Positions 35,884 to 45,704 of a stretch of 64,000 nucleotides of DNA are shown here, piece by piece; position 1 is the first letter of the stretch; the number at the start of each line of letters is the position of its first letter. The DNA comes from Butyrivibrio sp. XPD2006 (GTDB lineage: Bacteria > Bacillota > Clostridia > Lachnospirales > Lachnospiraceae), in assembly GCF_000420865.1 (NCBI RefSeq), contig NZ_ATVT01000016.1, positions 33,686 through 97,685 of the forward strand. The letters are read 5' to 3'. Under the pieces are notes generated by a model, which worked only from the letters and a program-made list of their open reading frames with translations, searched no databases and was not told where the DNA came from. The position numbers and the translations under genes were made by a program.

Positions 35884-37415
35884 TATTCCCCCTCTTTTCT
35901 TATCAGTAATCTTACTTTCTCAAGTCCAACCGCTGCTGCCACAATATAAACCGGAACATAGATAAATACATATCTGGCCCTTGCTTCAAACAGCGACAGG
36001 AACAGGAATATTCCAATCAAAACAATCTTTATGAGAAGTTCCTTACCTGTAGATTTGAAAAATGAAAACCAGATTCCAAGGAAAAGAACTGCCATCCATA
36101 TTCCCTGCAGAATTGTTGCAAACACAGGATACGCGCTACCTATATCCCAGAAAATCTCTTTGAATAAATGCGAGAACACAGAAACCCTGTCCTCCGTGTA
36201 ACCACTGTAGAAATCGCCTTCTATACCATATCCAAAGGTTCCGTCATGGTAATTTACATATGTCTTTCTGGCCTCAAAACCAAAAACCCCAAATGGGAGC
36301 ATCTTCTTAATACGTTCCTTGGCACCAGACAGACACCTGTCGTATCTCTCCTGATATGAAGATTCCATAGCAGCAAAATCAGAATCAGGGAAATTAAAAG
36401 TCCCCACCTCATCATCATTGAATCCCATCATCAGATAATGGGTAAAAGGACATCTCCCCTCAGGATCCAGCTCAATTCCGCAACCGGTATAAAAAGCGGT
36501 AAAGAGCCTTGCGCTGAGTAATACAGCCACAACGCCAACCGCCGCCTTTACCCCAAAGCGCACAATCACATTTCTGCTGTCCTCTGAGAGATTCTTAAAA
36601 AACATGAATATCTCTGTAACTACTATTCCTACAAACGTAATGAAAGCCGGAGCCTTAAGCCTGTACCCAAACATTCCAAGGAAACAGATGAGTGCTGTTA
36701 TTGCAATTACAGCTACAAGACTCCTGTCTCCACTCTTTCCACGAAGATATATCCATATCATCAAAACCGGAAGAATCAATGCCATAGAATCAGTATAAAT
36801 AACCGGTATCCACGGGGATGTGATCACCAGCATCAGATACATAACAAAACTCATGTTAGCTGCCACAACACTCTCCGGCATCAACATCTGAGTTATGTCA
36901 TAAACCAAAGCTCCGGTAACAGCACTAAGCGCACACTGCACCAAAACCATCAGTACCAGTACAGTAAACTCTGTCTTGATTCCAACTGCGATAGCCACTT
37001 TGAAAAGAATATATTCCAAACAGTGAGCCATGATATTGTTCACATAAAACGAATAATATGGTTCAGGGGACTCAAGCACACCATTAAATGCAGCATTATA
37101 TGCCTTATCCAATACCATGCCCGCATCCCAGCCTGTGGCAAAGAAATACGTGTAAGAAACAAGGAACTGAATCACGAAGACGGCCAGCACTATAATTCCA
37201 ACGCGAAGCTTTCTGCCCTTTAGGATTTCGGTCAACAGGTATAAAACAGCAAGTGCTAAGGGCAAAAGCACAATGTTAGGCAACAGAAAACTCTTTCTGA
37301 CCCAATCCGGGATCTGAAGTCCGGTACCAAATAAAGCAATCGCGCATATCCAGACCATCATCAGAAAGAACAATCCGCTAATGACTTTGTCTGCCAGTTT
37401 TGCTAATACCCCCAT
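35883..37415 (-). CDS. Polytopic membrane protein, GT-C-like (PMT-type layout)
   Basis: A 510-residue protein with about twelve membrane segments. An outer loop has FATGWDAGMVLDKAYNAAF with acidic residues, and IYTDSMALILPV recalls PMT-like enzymes. A soluble stretch near 320-420 (for example GDFYSGYTEDRVSVF) probably faces outwards. It lies 12 bases after the radical SAM gene and shares one base with the GT2 gene downstream. The GT2/GT-C pair fits a donor-maker and acceptor-transferase couple. Confidence 0.8.
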   Translation of the reverse strand: MGVLAKLADKVISGLFFLMMVWICAIALFGTGLQIPDWVRKSFLLPNIVLLPLALAVLYLLTEILKGRKLRVGIIVLAVFVIQFLVSYTYFFATGWDAGMVLDKAYNAAFNGVLESPEPYYSFYVNNIMAHCLEYILFKVAIAVGIKTEFTVLVLMVLVQCALSAVTGALVYDITQMLMPESVVAANMSFVMYLMLVITSPWIPVIYTDSMALILPVLMIWIYLRGKSGDRSLVAVIAITALICFLGMFGYRLKAPAFITFVGIVVTEIFMFFKNLSEDSRNVIVRFGVKAAVGVVAVLLSARLFTAFYTGCGIELDPEGRCPFTHYLMMGFNDDEVGTFNFPDSDFAAMESSYQERYDRCLSGAKERIKKMLPFGVFGFEARKTYVNYHDGTFGYGIEGDFYSGYTEDRVSVFSHLFKEIFWDIGSAYPVFATILQGIWMAVLFLGIWFSFFKSTGKELLIKIVLIGIFLFLSLFEARARYVFIYVPVYIVAAAVGLEKVRLLIRKEGE

Positions 37416-37427
37416 ACGTCAGTATCC

Positions 37428-38447
37428 TCAGTTTATGTTATCGTCCTTGTCGTTCTTTTTACCGATTTTCATTCTCTCATGACCGCCGAGCTTGTTAGCA
37501 GCATCCTGGTCTCCCTTAAGGATTGCATTTACAAGCTGCATTCTGAATCCTGCATCAATGAAGTCGCAGTGCTTGCAGAATGGATAATTCTGACGTCCCT
37601 CTGCAATCTTCCTGCGGACATTCTGGAACTGCTCAGATCCCCAGGCTTCCTTAAGAGTCATCTTGTTCAGGTCGCCGAAGTCTGTAACCTCGAAGTTATC
37701 ACAACAGCACAGACCCATCTTGCCGTTTGGCATGATCCACATATCAGTGAACGGTAAAAGACAAGTCTCCTTAACCACCTTCTGAGTCTCCTGCTTATTA
37801 GGAGCAGATCCGGCACGGTTTGTGAGAACCTCCTGAAGGTATCTCATCTGAATCTGGATATCAAGGTCCTTAAACTCATCGGGATGAGCCTTGACATAAT
37901 CATATAATTCCTGAATATTCTTATGAAGCTTCATCTCCATAGAATAGTTATTGATGATGAGCTGATTGATATATGGCGCAACCTCTTTTACCTTATCGAT
38001 TGTGAGGATGAGTCCGTTGGTAGACATGAAGATAAAGCTGTCAGGAAGTTTCTCCCTTGCATACTTGTGTCTCTCAACGATCTTGGTATCAAGAAGAGGC
38101 TCATTATTACCATAAAGTGTAAGATGTCCCTTGTAGCCCCAGTCAGCAAGCTGGTCGATAATGCTCTTGTAAAGATCATCATCAATCCTTGCAAGTGGTC
38201 TCTTCTCAGCATGAACATTGGCTGTGCAGAAAGCACAAGTTGAATTACATCTGTTGATAGTCTCTATATTTACTACATTGGGCATCGGAACTTCCTTGGC
38301 ATTAAGGAAATAATCGCAATACGCCTTCTGGGATTTACTCCTTGTTACAAACTGCAATTTAAGGTACGCATTACTTGCAAGCATTGGGAAGTGCTTCCTT
38401 GCGAACCATCCGAACTTGCCCATGAAACTGTTAACTCTGATTGGCAT
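37428..38447 (-). CDS. Radical SAM protein with SPASM-type C-terminal cysteines
   Basis: A 339-residue protein. NRCNSTCAFCTAN near residue 66 has the CxxxCxxC signature that binds the SAM-cleaving iron-sulfur cluster. A C-terminal set of cysteines (GLCCCDNF and YPFCKHCDF) matches SPASM-like auxiliary cluster binding. It sits among GT-C-like and GT2 genes, so it may modify a sugar, lipid or small peptide for the surface polymer. No candidate precursor peptide was found next to it. The family call is firm; the substrate is unknown. Confidence 0.88.
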   Translation of the reverse strand: MPIRVNSFMGKFGWFARKHFPMLASNAYLKLQFVTRSKSQKAYCDYFLNAKEVPMPNVVNIETINRCNSTCAFCTANVHAEKRPLARIDDDLYKSIIDQLADWGYKGHLTLYGNNEPLLDTKIVERHKYAREKLPDSFIFMSTNGLILTIDKVKEVAPYINQLIINNYSMEMKLHKNIQELYDYVKAHPDEFKDLDIQIQMRYLQEVLTNRAGSAPNKQETQKVVKETCLLPFTDMWIMPNGKMGLCCCDNFEVTDFGDLNKMTLKEAWGSEQFQNVRRKIAEGRQNYPFCKHCDFIDAGFRMQLVNAILKGDQDAANKLGGHERMKIGKKNDKDDNIN

Positions 38448-38478
38448 TACTAAACTCTCCTTCTAAAAACACAAATAC

Positions 38479-40137
38479 TTATTCCGTTACCGGATTATCA
38501 TTCCTCTGATAGAGGTAATACGTCTGATCAAACTTATAAAACTGCAACCTGTCCGTCATCACCAGGTCGTATCTGTCTCCAATGCCCTCTGCTTCATAGC
38601 ATGCGGTAACGACAAAGTCAGCTTCTCCGCTGTGCAGATACTGCTTCTGATAGTCCAATACCTCCTGCATGTTCAGAGTCTGGGTCTGGAAATAATAACA
38701 GATAGGTTCAGCATCTAGTACAGTATAAAGTCCCACATCAAAAGAAAACTCGTTAATGATTCCGGGATTCTCAATTCCTGTAGATTCTATATAATCCTTA
38801 AACTTATAGACATATAGATCCTCTGCCTTGAGATTCATGGATTTCACATTGACCGATGTCAGATATGCAATCGCCACAGCAGCAAAACATGACACTATAC
38901 TAACCGCAAATGCAATACCGGAATCCAATATAGCGCCGTCGTAGTTTCTTCCGTGAGTATTTTTTTCAATTCGCCTCTTAAGGAACCGTTCTATTATATA
39001 ACAAAATGGAATAAAACCAAACACCACAAATCCATTAATGGGAAAGGAGTAGTAAGGAAGGCTCACTCCACCGATAAAGATCACGATGATAAGGAAAGCA
39101 AAGAGCATTCCGATATTTATCAGTTCCATTATACCCATACCTATAAAGAACCGGTCTCTCCTGGCGAGCGAATTCCTATCCTCTCCAATTGCAGTCGATA
39201 CTGTAGATGTCAGGAAATAAATTATACCAATAGTTATCAGAATATAAACCGGGAAGTTGTTAAACACATGGTCCTTCATAATGTCATAGAACTTCGCCAT
39301 TCTCTCAGCAAACGTAAAACTCTTGGAATACTCAAATACGTTCTTGTAGATATATACGTAAAGCCAGTCATCGACAGCCCTATGTACTCCAAAGTAAATG
39401 ACCCACGGAAGGGTTGCAATCCCCATCCCGCCAATAAATACCAGGCAGCTTACAAACGCCTTAACCACTTCCCTGCTTCCTATGATATCTGCAAAGAAAA
39501 CCATGGCCATCCAGGCAAAAAAGAATCCAAGAGAATTAAACTTTATATTTAGAACACATCCGGCCAATACTCCTCCAAGCAACACAGTCTTGTAGTCCAT
39601 GGCCTTGGGATAACAATTTCTGAAATATTTCAGCGATAGATACATACCCCACATGATAAACGGGAAAAGAAACTCCTCCGCACTACCACCCCAGTAGAAG
39701 TTCCAGCTGGAATATATCACAGCCCCGGTTATAGGTGTAAGAATATAAGGAAAAGACCTTGGTTCCAGAAAAAGCTGATATATCTTGAGAATAGCCATGA
39801 GAGAGGCAGTAGCTGCAATTATCTCCATCACAAATACGCCTCTGAAGGTTGTAGCCGACATAAGTGATGAGAGTCCATATATGAAGTACAGCATTATGCC
39901 CTTCTGGTCGAACAGATCCCGGTACGGAACAAAGCCCCTGAATATGCATTTGCCCACGGTAAAATAGCTGTTGGCATCATCCCATAGGTTAAAAACATAA
40001 AGGAGCGAACTTCTGGTACAGATCATCATTATTGCAATGCCACAAACTGCGCACCACAAAAAGGGCTTAAAAAAGCCATCACTGTAATCATCCCGAATAT
40101 CATATTTTCCTTTTGATGTGTTCGCAAATAAATCCAA
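38479..40137 (-). CDS. Polytopic membrane protein, GT-C-like
   Basis: A 552-residue protein with about twelve membrane segments. The first outer loop has FNLWDDANSYFTVGK followed by GFVPYRDLFDQKG. This acidic pattern is common in GT-C glycosyltransferases of the PMT/ArnT type. A C-terminal soluble part of about 120 residues lies outside. The start is TTG at 40137, with AAGGTG four bases upstream, and the gene overlaps the preceding membrane protein gene by 38 bases. A 31-base gap leads to the radical SAM gene. Confidence 0.8.
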   Translation of the reverse strand: MDLFANTSKGKYDIRDDYSDGFFKPFLWCAVCGIAIMMICTRSSLLYVFNLWDDANSYFTVGKCIFRGFVPYRDLFDQKGIMLYFIYGLSSLMSATTFRGVFVMEIIAATASLMAILKIYQLFLEPRSFPYILTPITGAVIYSSWNFYWGGSAEEFLFPFIMWGMYLSLKYFRNCYPKAMDYKTVLLGGVLAGCVLNIKFNSLGFFFAWMAMVFFADIIGSREVVKAFVSCLVFIGGMGIATLPWVIYFGVHRAVDDWLYVYIYKNVFEYSKSFTFAERMAKFYDIMKDHVFNNFPVYILITIGIIYFLTSTVSTAIGEDRNSLARRDRFFIGMGIMELINIGMLFAFLIIVIFIGGVSLPYYSFPINGFVVFGFIPFCYIIERFLKRRIEKNTHGRNYDGAILDSGIAFAVSIVSCFAAVAIAYLTSVNVKSMNLKAEDLYVYKFKDYIESTGIENPGIINEFSFDVGLYTVLDAEPICYYFQTQTLNMQEVLDYQKQYLHSGEADFVVTACYEAEGIGDRYDLVMTDRLQFYKFDQTYYLYQRNDNPVTE

Positions 40138-41644
40138 GTAGCACCTTCAATCCGTATGCCCCAAAAGGCAGGTAATAGATATAATAACGCATAGTATATC
40201 TCGAGGACCCTTCCCAGAACTCATGGAAGACTATACCCCCGAAAATGAGAATGAGAAGCAGCATCTCAGAAACAGATGCCTTCCGTCCTCTCAGTATACC
40301 AAAAAGATAAACAGCTACACCAATGTAGCACAACGGCATAAAGACATTCATTACCCATATAAGAATACGGGAACCTGTTCCGAATACCAGAAACTGAGCA
40401 ATAGCCGGCTGATCCTCTACATGCCTGCTGACAAGATCAAGGTTATGAGTCGAAATACATACGCTGTCAGCCCACTGCGTTGTAAACTTGCGGACCATAT
40501 ACCTTGCTCCATGAAGAGGTCTGCCTACAAAAGTCTGAAGAGTCTGCCTTATATTCTCTTTTGCTGCCTTAGCCGTAGCCTCGGTATCATAATTGTTCTC
40601 TTCAAATACATGGTAATTGTATCCATTATACCATCCATCCTCAAGCTCCGACTCCTGAAGTCCCATCGCTATGTGTGACCAGGAAGGACTTCCCTCGGGA
40701 ATCCTCTCAAGACCCGTCAGATCGCAGAAATACGCATCCACAGCCATCTTGGATACAAATACAAATGCCAGCGTTATCAAAGCTAGAACCAGGTTCCTGA
40801 AAAGGATCCTGCGACCATCATTTCTTCCGATAGAACTTCCCAGCAGTATCATGAGAAGCGCTATAAGCGTTATCTCACAATTCGTCTTGATCAGTATTGC
40901 GGCGGCTATACTAATTCCGGAAATAACAGCATATCTAAGTTTGTCACGTTTCACATACAGCACCATCATATAAAGTGCCAGAGTCTGAGGTGCCATACTG
41001 ATGATATCGCCATAGATGTAGGTCACATAATTGTAGAAAAACAACGCCCCACATGACAGGAGAGCTGTTATTCCGCAAATCTCCCTGTCCTCGAAGAATT
41101 CCCACGTCATTCTGTAAATGAGATAAACCGTCACAAGAATACATAAGAGCTGCAGAATATCCCAGGCAAAGTAATTGCTCTTACCAAAAATACTGTACAT
41201 TATCTGGCCAAAGCCCACATATCCCAACTGAAAAGGCCATATGAACAAATATCCTCCGGGCTGGGTCAATGCCGTGTAATCACCTTCCATGAAGGCGTTT
41301 ATGATATCATCAATAGTCTTGGAATCATTGACAGCCTGAGGCTTTATTCCCAATATCAGAAGAAGACAATATGCCGTGATAAACACAAGTCCTGCAGCTA
41401 TAAAAACACGATACCGTTTATCAAATATCCCCTTTATCTTGAGCAGATAGAAAACTGTAAATGCCAAAACCACCAGCAATGCCAGCATCGGGATGTTCTC
41501 CCTGCCATAATGCGGCCAATCGTTTTCACAACCCATATCATAATAAATGGTTGTTACAGTGCTCACAGACAGCACCACAACAGCTGCTACAAAAAGACAC
41601 AGAGCGATTATGTAATTGAATATATCCCTAGCCTTAGCAGCCAT
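40100..41644 (-). CDS. Polytopic membrane protein, GT-C-like
   Basis: A 514-residue protein with about eleven membrane segments. Distinctive loops are MGCENDWPHYGRENIPML near the start, VNDSKTIDDIINAFMEGD and YIYGDIISMAPQT. The N-terminal layout differs from the neighbour at 38.5 kb, so the two are not close duplicates. It is a probable lipid-linked sugar transferase or related membrane enzyme. A 23-base gap separates it from the DUF6056-like gene upstream. Confidence 0.78.
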   Translation of the reverse strand: MAAKARDIFNYIIALCLFVAAVVVLSVSTVTTIYYDMGCENDWPHYGRENIPMLALLVVLAFTVFYLLKIKGIFDKRYRVFIAAGLVFITAYCLLLILGIKPQAVNDSKTIDDIINAFMEGDYTALTQPGGYLFIWPFQLGYVGFGQIMYSIFGKSNYFAWDILQLLCILVTVYLIYRMTWEFFEDREICGITALLSCGALFFYNYVTYIYGDIISMAPQTLALYMMVLYVKRDKLRYAVISGISIAAAILIKTNCEITLIALLMILLGSSIGRNDGRRILFRNLVLALITLAFVFVSKMAVDAYFCDLTGLERIPEGSPSWSHIAMGLQESELEDGWYNGYNYHVFEENNYDTEATAKAAKENIRQTLQTFVGRPLHGARYMVRKFTTQWADSVCISTHNLDLVSRHVEDQPAIAQFLVFGTGSRILIWVMNVFMPLCYIGVAVYLFGILRGRKASVSEMLLLILIFGGIVFHEFWEGSSRYTMRYYIYYLPFGAYGLKVLLGFICEHIKRKI

Positions 41645-41667
41645 CTAAATATCCTCACGCAAGCAGC

Positions 41668-43203
41668 TTATTTCAATATGACACTGTCCTTCTCAAAATA
41701 AGTAGCAGTAGCTGTATTGATCCACTCTTCTTTATCAGGAGTGACATCCATGTAGAATAGAAGCTCCGGATGAACACTGTACTCCGAAAGCTCAGCATCC
41801 TTAATGCTTCCGTCATTGAGAATCTTAAGTCTCTCCGCATTCTCTGCCTTGTATGTGCCGGCTTCTCCGCTTACGATTTCATAAACAGCTTCTGTACATG
41901 TGTAATATCCCGCATCAGGTATCACGCACAGAGCAGAACCAAACCCGATAAACAAAGTTGCCACAACAATCATCATTGAGGCCATTGATGAAAACTTGCC
42001 GTCATCTGAGCCCATGAAAGCCTTAGCTTCCTGCATTCTCTGTCTGATCCATACAACCCAGTAGAACACCACAAGCACACTAAGCACCACAAACTCCATC
42101 CAGGCAAGCCCTAGAAGCCTTCCGGCCTCAATGTTACCAACCGCAAAAAATGGAGGTGTCAGATTGGATGATGCCAGAAGAAATGCAAAGAGCGAAAACA
42201 TAAACGGATGCTCAAGTCTCACCTTAAGTCCTCCTGCTATTTTCCAGAACAGGACTCCCAAAAGTGCCAACGCCACAAGAAATTCCCATCTTGCCATATC
42301 GTTAACCATAAGGTCAAATGTTCCATAGATTGACAGAAGCACTGCCTTAACAGCACTTACATGCTGAGTTTCTGCACTACGTACGAGATTACCGGGGGTA
42401 AAGCAGGAGCATGCAAATCCAATAAGATTAGTCACCGCCGGTATCCAGATCTTTGTTATATCTGCTCCGCCATTGATCACAAACTTGCCTCTTCCCGTCA
42501 TAAATAATATAACGAGTATAAGTACTGAGCATATAGCCAGCTCCAGCGCTGACATATAATTGGCTCCTCCAAGCCAGAAGCCCCAGAATCCGGCCCAGAA
42601 TAAACGTCTTCCTCGGCGACCTTTTCCATCGTCAAATACAATCCTCAGAAGCAGTCCCAACCAGAAGAATCCCATTCCGAAGGTGAAGGTGTAGTTTATC
42701 GCACCACTCCACCAGTAGAAAGCTTCTACTCTGGCACTTCCCTGTGTCATGCAATGTATCATCAGCATCAGAGTTATATATGCAGTCGCTCTGGTCAAGT
42801 CCCTGTCCAGCTTCCAAGCCTTCACAAAAAGTGAGTCAAAGAAATAAATAACGCCAAATACCAGCATCCCAAGGATAATAAGAGGAACCAAAATATAAAG
42901 TCCCCCGTTAAATGCACCGGGGCAAAGATTAGTAAGTATTATGGAGAAGAAATATCCCTCATACTGAGAATATATAAGCCAGGCCTTTTTAAGCGCCGCC
43001 CATACAGCTAAAAATATGTTCCCACTCGAAGCAAATTCCTGATGCGTCTGAAGAGCCATTGAGAAGTCGTCTGCCGATGGGAAATCATAGATTCCAAGTA
43101 CCAGAAGCGGAATCATACTCAGCACAAACAAAGCCCCGAAGAATATCCGCAGCTGCTTTGTACTTATCTTGTATTTCCACGAAGGTGTCTTGTAACTCAG
43201 CAT
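41668..43203 (-). CDS. DUF6056-like polytopic membrane protein
   Basis: A 511-residue protein with around ten to twelve membrane segments. DFPSADDFSMALQTH in the first loop and FYWWSGAINYTFTFG later are features of the DUF6056 group found in Firmicute surface-glycan loci. The acidic first loop again suggests a GT-C fold. It lies nine bases after the sugar epimerase gene. Function is inferred from fold type and location. Confidence 0.8.
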   Translation of the reverse strand: MLSYKTPSWKYKISTKQLRIFFGALFVLSMIPLLVLGIYDFPSADDFSMALQTHQEFASSGNIFLAVWAALKKAWLIYSQYEGYFFSIILTNLCPGAFNGGLYILVPLIILGMLVFGVIYFFDSLFVKAWKLDRDLTRATAYITLMLMIHCMTQGSARVEAFYWWSGAINYTFTFGMGFFWLGLLLRIVFDDGKGRRGRRLFWAGFWGFWLGGANYMSALELAICSVLILVILFMTGRGKFVINGGADITKIWIPAVTNLIGFACSCFTPGNLVRSAETQHVSAVKAVLLSIYGTFDLMVNDMARWEFLVALALLGVLFWKIAGGLKVRLEHPFMFSLFAFLLASSNLTPPFFAVGNIEAGRLLGLAWMEFVVLSVLVVFYWVVWIRQRMQEAKAFMGSDDGKFSSMASMMIVVATLFIGFGSALCVIPDAGYYTCTEAVYEIVSGEAGTYKAENAERLKILNDGSIKDAELSEYSVHPELLFYMDVTPDKEEWINTATATYFEKDSVILK

Positions 43204-43212
43204 TTATGTACC

Positions 43213-44265
43213 TCAAATCCGATAGTATTCTTTGTACCACTTAGCGAAAGACCTGAGCCCTTCCCTAAGCGGTGTGTCAGGTCTGAAACCAAAGTCCTCC
43301 TGAAGAGCTGTAACGTCAGCATATGTAACCTCAACGTCTCCCGGCTGCATTGGAACCAGCTCCTTGTGAGCTTCAAAGTCATAATCCTCAGGGAGAACTC
43401 CTGCTGATATAAGCTCCTGCTGAAGTATATCAACAAAATCAAGAAGATTAACCGGATCATTGTTTCCAATGTTGTAAACCTTATACCTGGCACCATTCTC
43501 ATTTTCAGCGGGCGCCACCTGCATTACACTGATGACTCCTTCAACAATGTCATCAACAAATGTGAAATCTCTCTTACAGTTACCAAAGTTAAATATCTTG
43601 ATGGTCTCACCCTTTAACAGCTTGTTGGTAAATCCGAAGTAAGCCATATCTGGTCTTCCGGCAGGTCCGTAAACAGTAAAGAACCTGAGCCCTGTTGAAG
43701 GAATTCCATACAATTTACTGTAAGAATGAGCCAGCAACTCATTGGACTTCTTAGTTGCAGCGTAGAGAGATACCGGATTATCAACCTTATCCTCTACGCT
43801 GTAAGGTATCTTCTTGTTGGCACCATAAACGCTTGAACTTGAAGCATAAACAAAATGCTCCACAGGATTGTGTCTGCAAGCCTCGAGAATATTATAAAAG
43901 CCAATGATATTCGACTCAATATAAGCGTCCGGATTCTCAATAGAGTACCTTACTCCTGCCTGTGCAGCGAGGTTCACAACCACCTCGGGCCTGAACTCAG
44001 TAAATACTCTGTCAATCAGTTCTCTGTCAGCAATGCTGCCTCTTACCAGTTCAAACTGATCATCATCCTGTACTACCTCTGCAATACAATCCAGTCTGTA
44101 TTCTTTGATCTGCACATCATAGTAGTTGTTTACATTATCAATACCAAGTACCTTGCAGCCCGGATATCTCTTCACCAGTTCCATGACCAGATTAGCTCCT
44201 ATAAATCCCGCCGCTCCGGTCACTAATATTCTCTTATTTGAAAGATCGATATTCTTAGTCAGCAT
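43213..44265 (-). CDS. NAD-dependent sugar-nucleotide epimerase (UDP-glucuronate 4-epimerase-like)
   Basis: A 350-residue extended SDR enzyme. The Rossmann motif GAAGFIGAN is near 17-25. The block NLAAQAGVRYSIENP, typical of UDP-glucuronate 4-epimerases (CapI/LpsL), is near 97-111. The catalytic YAATK is near 161. It would supply UDP-galacturonate for the polymer. It is six bases after the phosphoglycosyltransferase gene. A different C4-epimerase specificity is possible. Confidence 0.9.
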   Translation of the reverse strand: MLTKNIDLSNKRILVTGAAGFIGANLVMELVKRYPGCKVLGIDNVNNYYDVQIKEYRLDCIAEVVQDDDQFELVRGSIADRELIDRVFTEFRPEVVVNLAAQAGVRYSIENPDAYIESNIIGFYNILEACRHNPVEHFVYASSSSVYGANKKIPYSVEDKVDNPVSLYAATKKSNELLAHSYSKLYGIPSTGLRFFTVYGPAGRPDMAYFGFTNKLLKGETIKIFNFGNCKRDFTFVDDIVEGVISVMQVAPAENENGARYKVYNIGNNDPVNLLDFVDILQQELISAGVLPEDYDFEAHKELVPMQPGDVEVTYADVTALQEDFGFRPDTPLREGLRSFAKWYKEYYRI

Positions 44266-44270
44266 ATAAA

Positions 44271-45698
44271 TTATTTTGCTCCTCTTCCAAAGAGTACAAC
44301 TCCTACAGTCTTAAATATTATCTTAATGTCCTCAGACAGGCTCCAGTTGTCTATATACTTAAGATCAAGCTTAACAACTTCATCGAAGTCCTCGATATCA
44401 CTTCTGCCGCTAACCTGCCAAAGCCCTGTAAGTCCCGGGGTCATTGACAGACGCCTTCTGTAATGCTCATTGTACTGCTCAAACTCTGCCTCTGTCGGTG
44501 GTCTTGTACCAACAAGGCTCATATCACCCAGAAAAACATTAAGAAACTGAGGGAATTCATCCAGACTGGTCTTTCTGATAAATGCTCCCACCTTGGTAAC
44601 TCTGGGGTCATTTTCCATCTTAAACATAAGACCTTTCATCTCATTCTGAGCTTCCAGTTCCTTCTTACGTTCTTCAGCGTCAATATACATGGATCTGAAT
44701 TTATAGATTTTAAATCTGCGTCCGTTCTTACCAACTCTGACCTGCGAAAAGAAAACCGGCCCCGGAGAGTCTATCTTGATAGCCGGTGCCAAAAACAGAG
44801 TGATAATACCTGTAAGTATAAGACCAACTATTCCACCGATTATATCTGCGATTCTCTTTACAAACAGGCTCTTATAGCTGCTTCTGTTCATGTTATAAGA
44901 GAGCACTGAGTAACCCAGAAAATCTCCTACGTCTGTGACAGCCTTACCAACATTTGGAAGCTCCAGACAGAAATGGGTGCTAACACCCATCTCCTCGAAG
45001 CCAAGGATGATGTCCTGCATTCTGCTCTGAGGGATATTGGGTGTATTGATGAACACCTCATCAAAAGGATCCGTGATCAGTCTTGATGTCACATCCTCAA
45101 TACCATAGTGGACATGTACATCTCCTATCATCCACTTATCAGAAGCATCGGTTTTCTCGCAATCTGCACAGTACGCTCTCACAACCATATAACCAACGTC
45201 TTCGCCACGATCAACCAACTTCTTAACCGTCTTTTCAACAAGATCCTTCTCCGCTATAACAACTACTTTGGTTACATTTTTCTCTTTGCTTATATGCTTT
45301 CTGAGGAAACCTTTGAACAGTATTCTGGCCACAAAAGTGAGCACTATGTTCATCCATATAAAATTACCGACAACAAATCTGGAAAGGATTTTGGTCCATT
45401 GCAGGAAATATACCACAACAAGAGATCCAACCAAAATAAATGCTACCACCTTGATGACCGCAAACAGCTCCAATGCATACCCTCTTCTGAGGAAATCACT
45501 GTTCCAGTCAGCCAAAAATGAATAAATCACACAGAAAAGCAGGAACACTACACAGACCATGTAGTGAAGGGTCTTATCTCCCCAGTCATTCCTGTTATTA
45601 TATCTAAGCCAGGTAGCAATAAAATACGACACAATAATACATGCCATATCTATGATCCAAATGATATATCGCTGTAGCGTTCTATATTTCTGATTCAT
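44271..45698 (-). CDS. Initiating polyprenyl-phosphate sugar phosphotransferase (WbaP/WcaJ-like)
   Basis: Puts the first sugar-1-phosphate on undecaprenyl phosphate, starting the repeat unit. The 475-residue product has four to five N-terminal helices and a CoA-binding-like middle region. The C-terminal sugar transferase domain carries KRIADIIGG, the VRVGKNGRRFKIYKFRSM block, TSLDEFPQ and TPGLTGLWQVSGR. It is complete, and the gap to the WecG-type gene upstream is six bases. It is the only such enzyme in the window, so it probably initiates the main polymer. Confidence 0.95.
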   Translation of the reverse strand: MNQKYRTLQRYIIWIIDMACIIVSYFIATWLRYNNRNDWGDKTLHYMVCVVFLLFCVIYSFLADWNSDFLRRGYALELFAVIKVVAFILVGSLVVVYFLQWTKILSRFVVGNFIWMNIVLTFVARILFKGFLRKHISKEKNVTKVVVIAEKDLVEKTVKKLVDRGEDVGYMVVRAYCADCEKTDASDKWMIGDVHVHYGIEDVTSRLITDPFDEVFINTPNIPQSRMQDIILGFEEMGVSTHFCLELPNVGKAVTDVGDFLGYSVLSYNMNRSSYKSLFVKRIADIIGGIVGLILTGIITLFLAPAIKIDSPGPVFFSQVRVGKNGRRFKIYKFRSMYIDAEERKKELEAQNEMKGLMFKMENDPRVTKVGAFIRKTSLDEFPQFLNVFLGDMSLVGTRPPTEAEFEQYNEHYRRRLSMTPGLTGLWQVSGRSDIEDFDEVVKLDLKYIDNWSLSEDIKIIFKTVGVVLFGRGAK

Positions 45699-45704
45699 AT
45701 ATGA

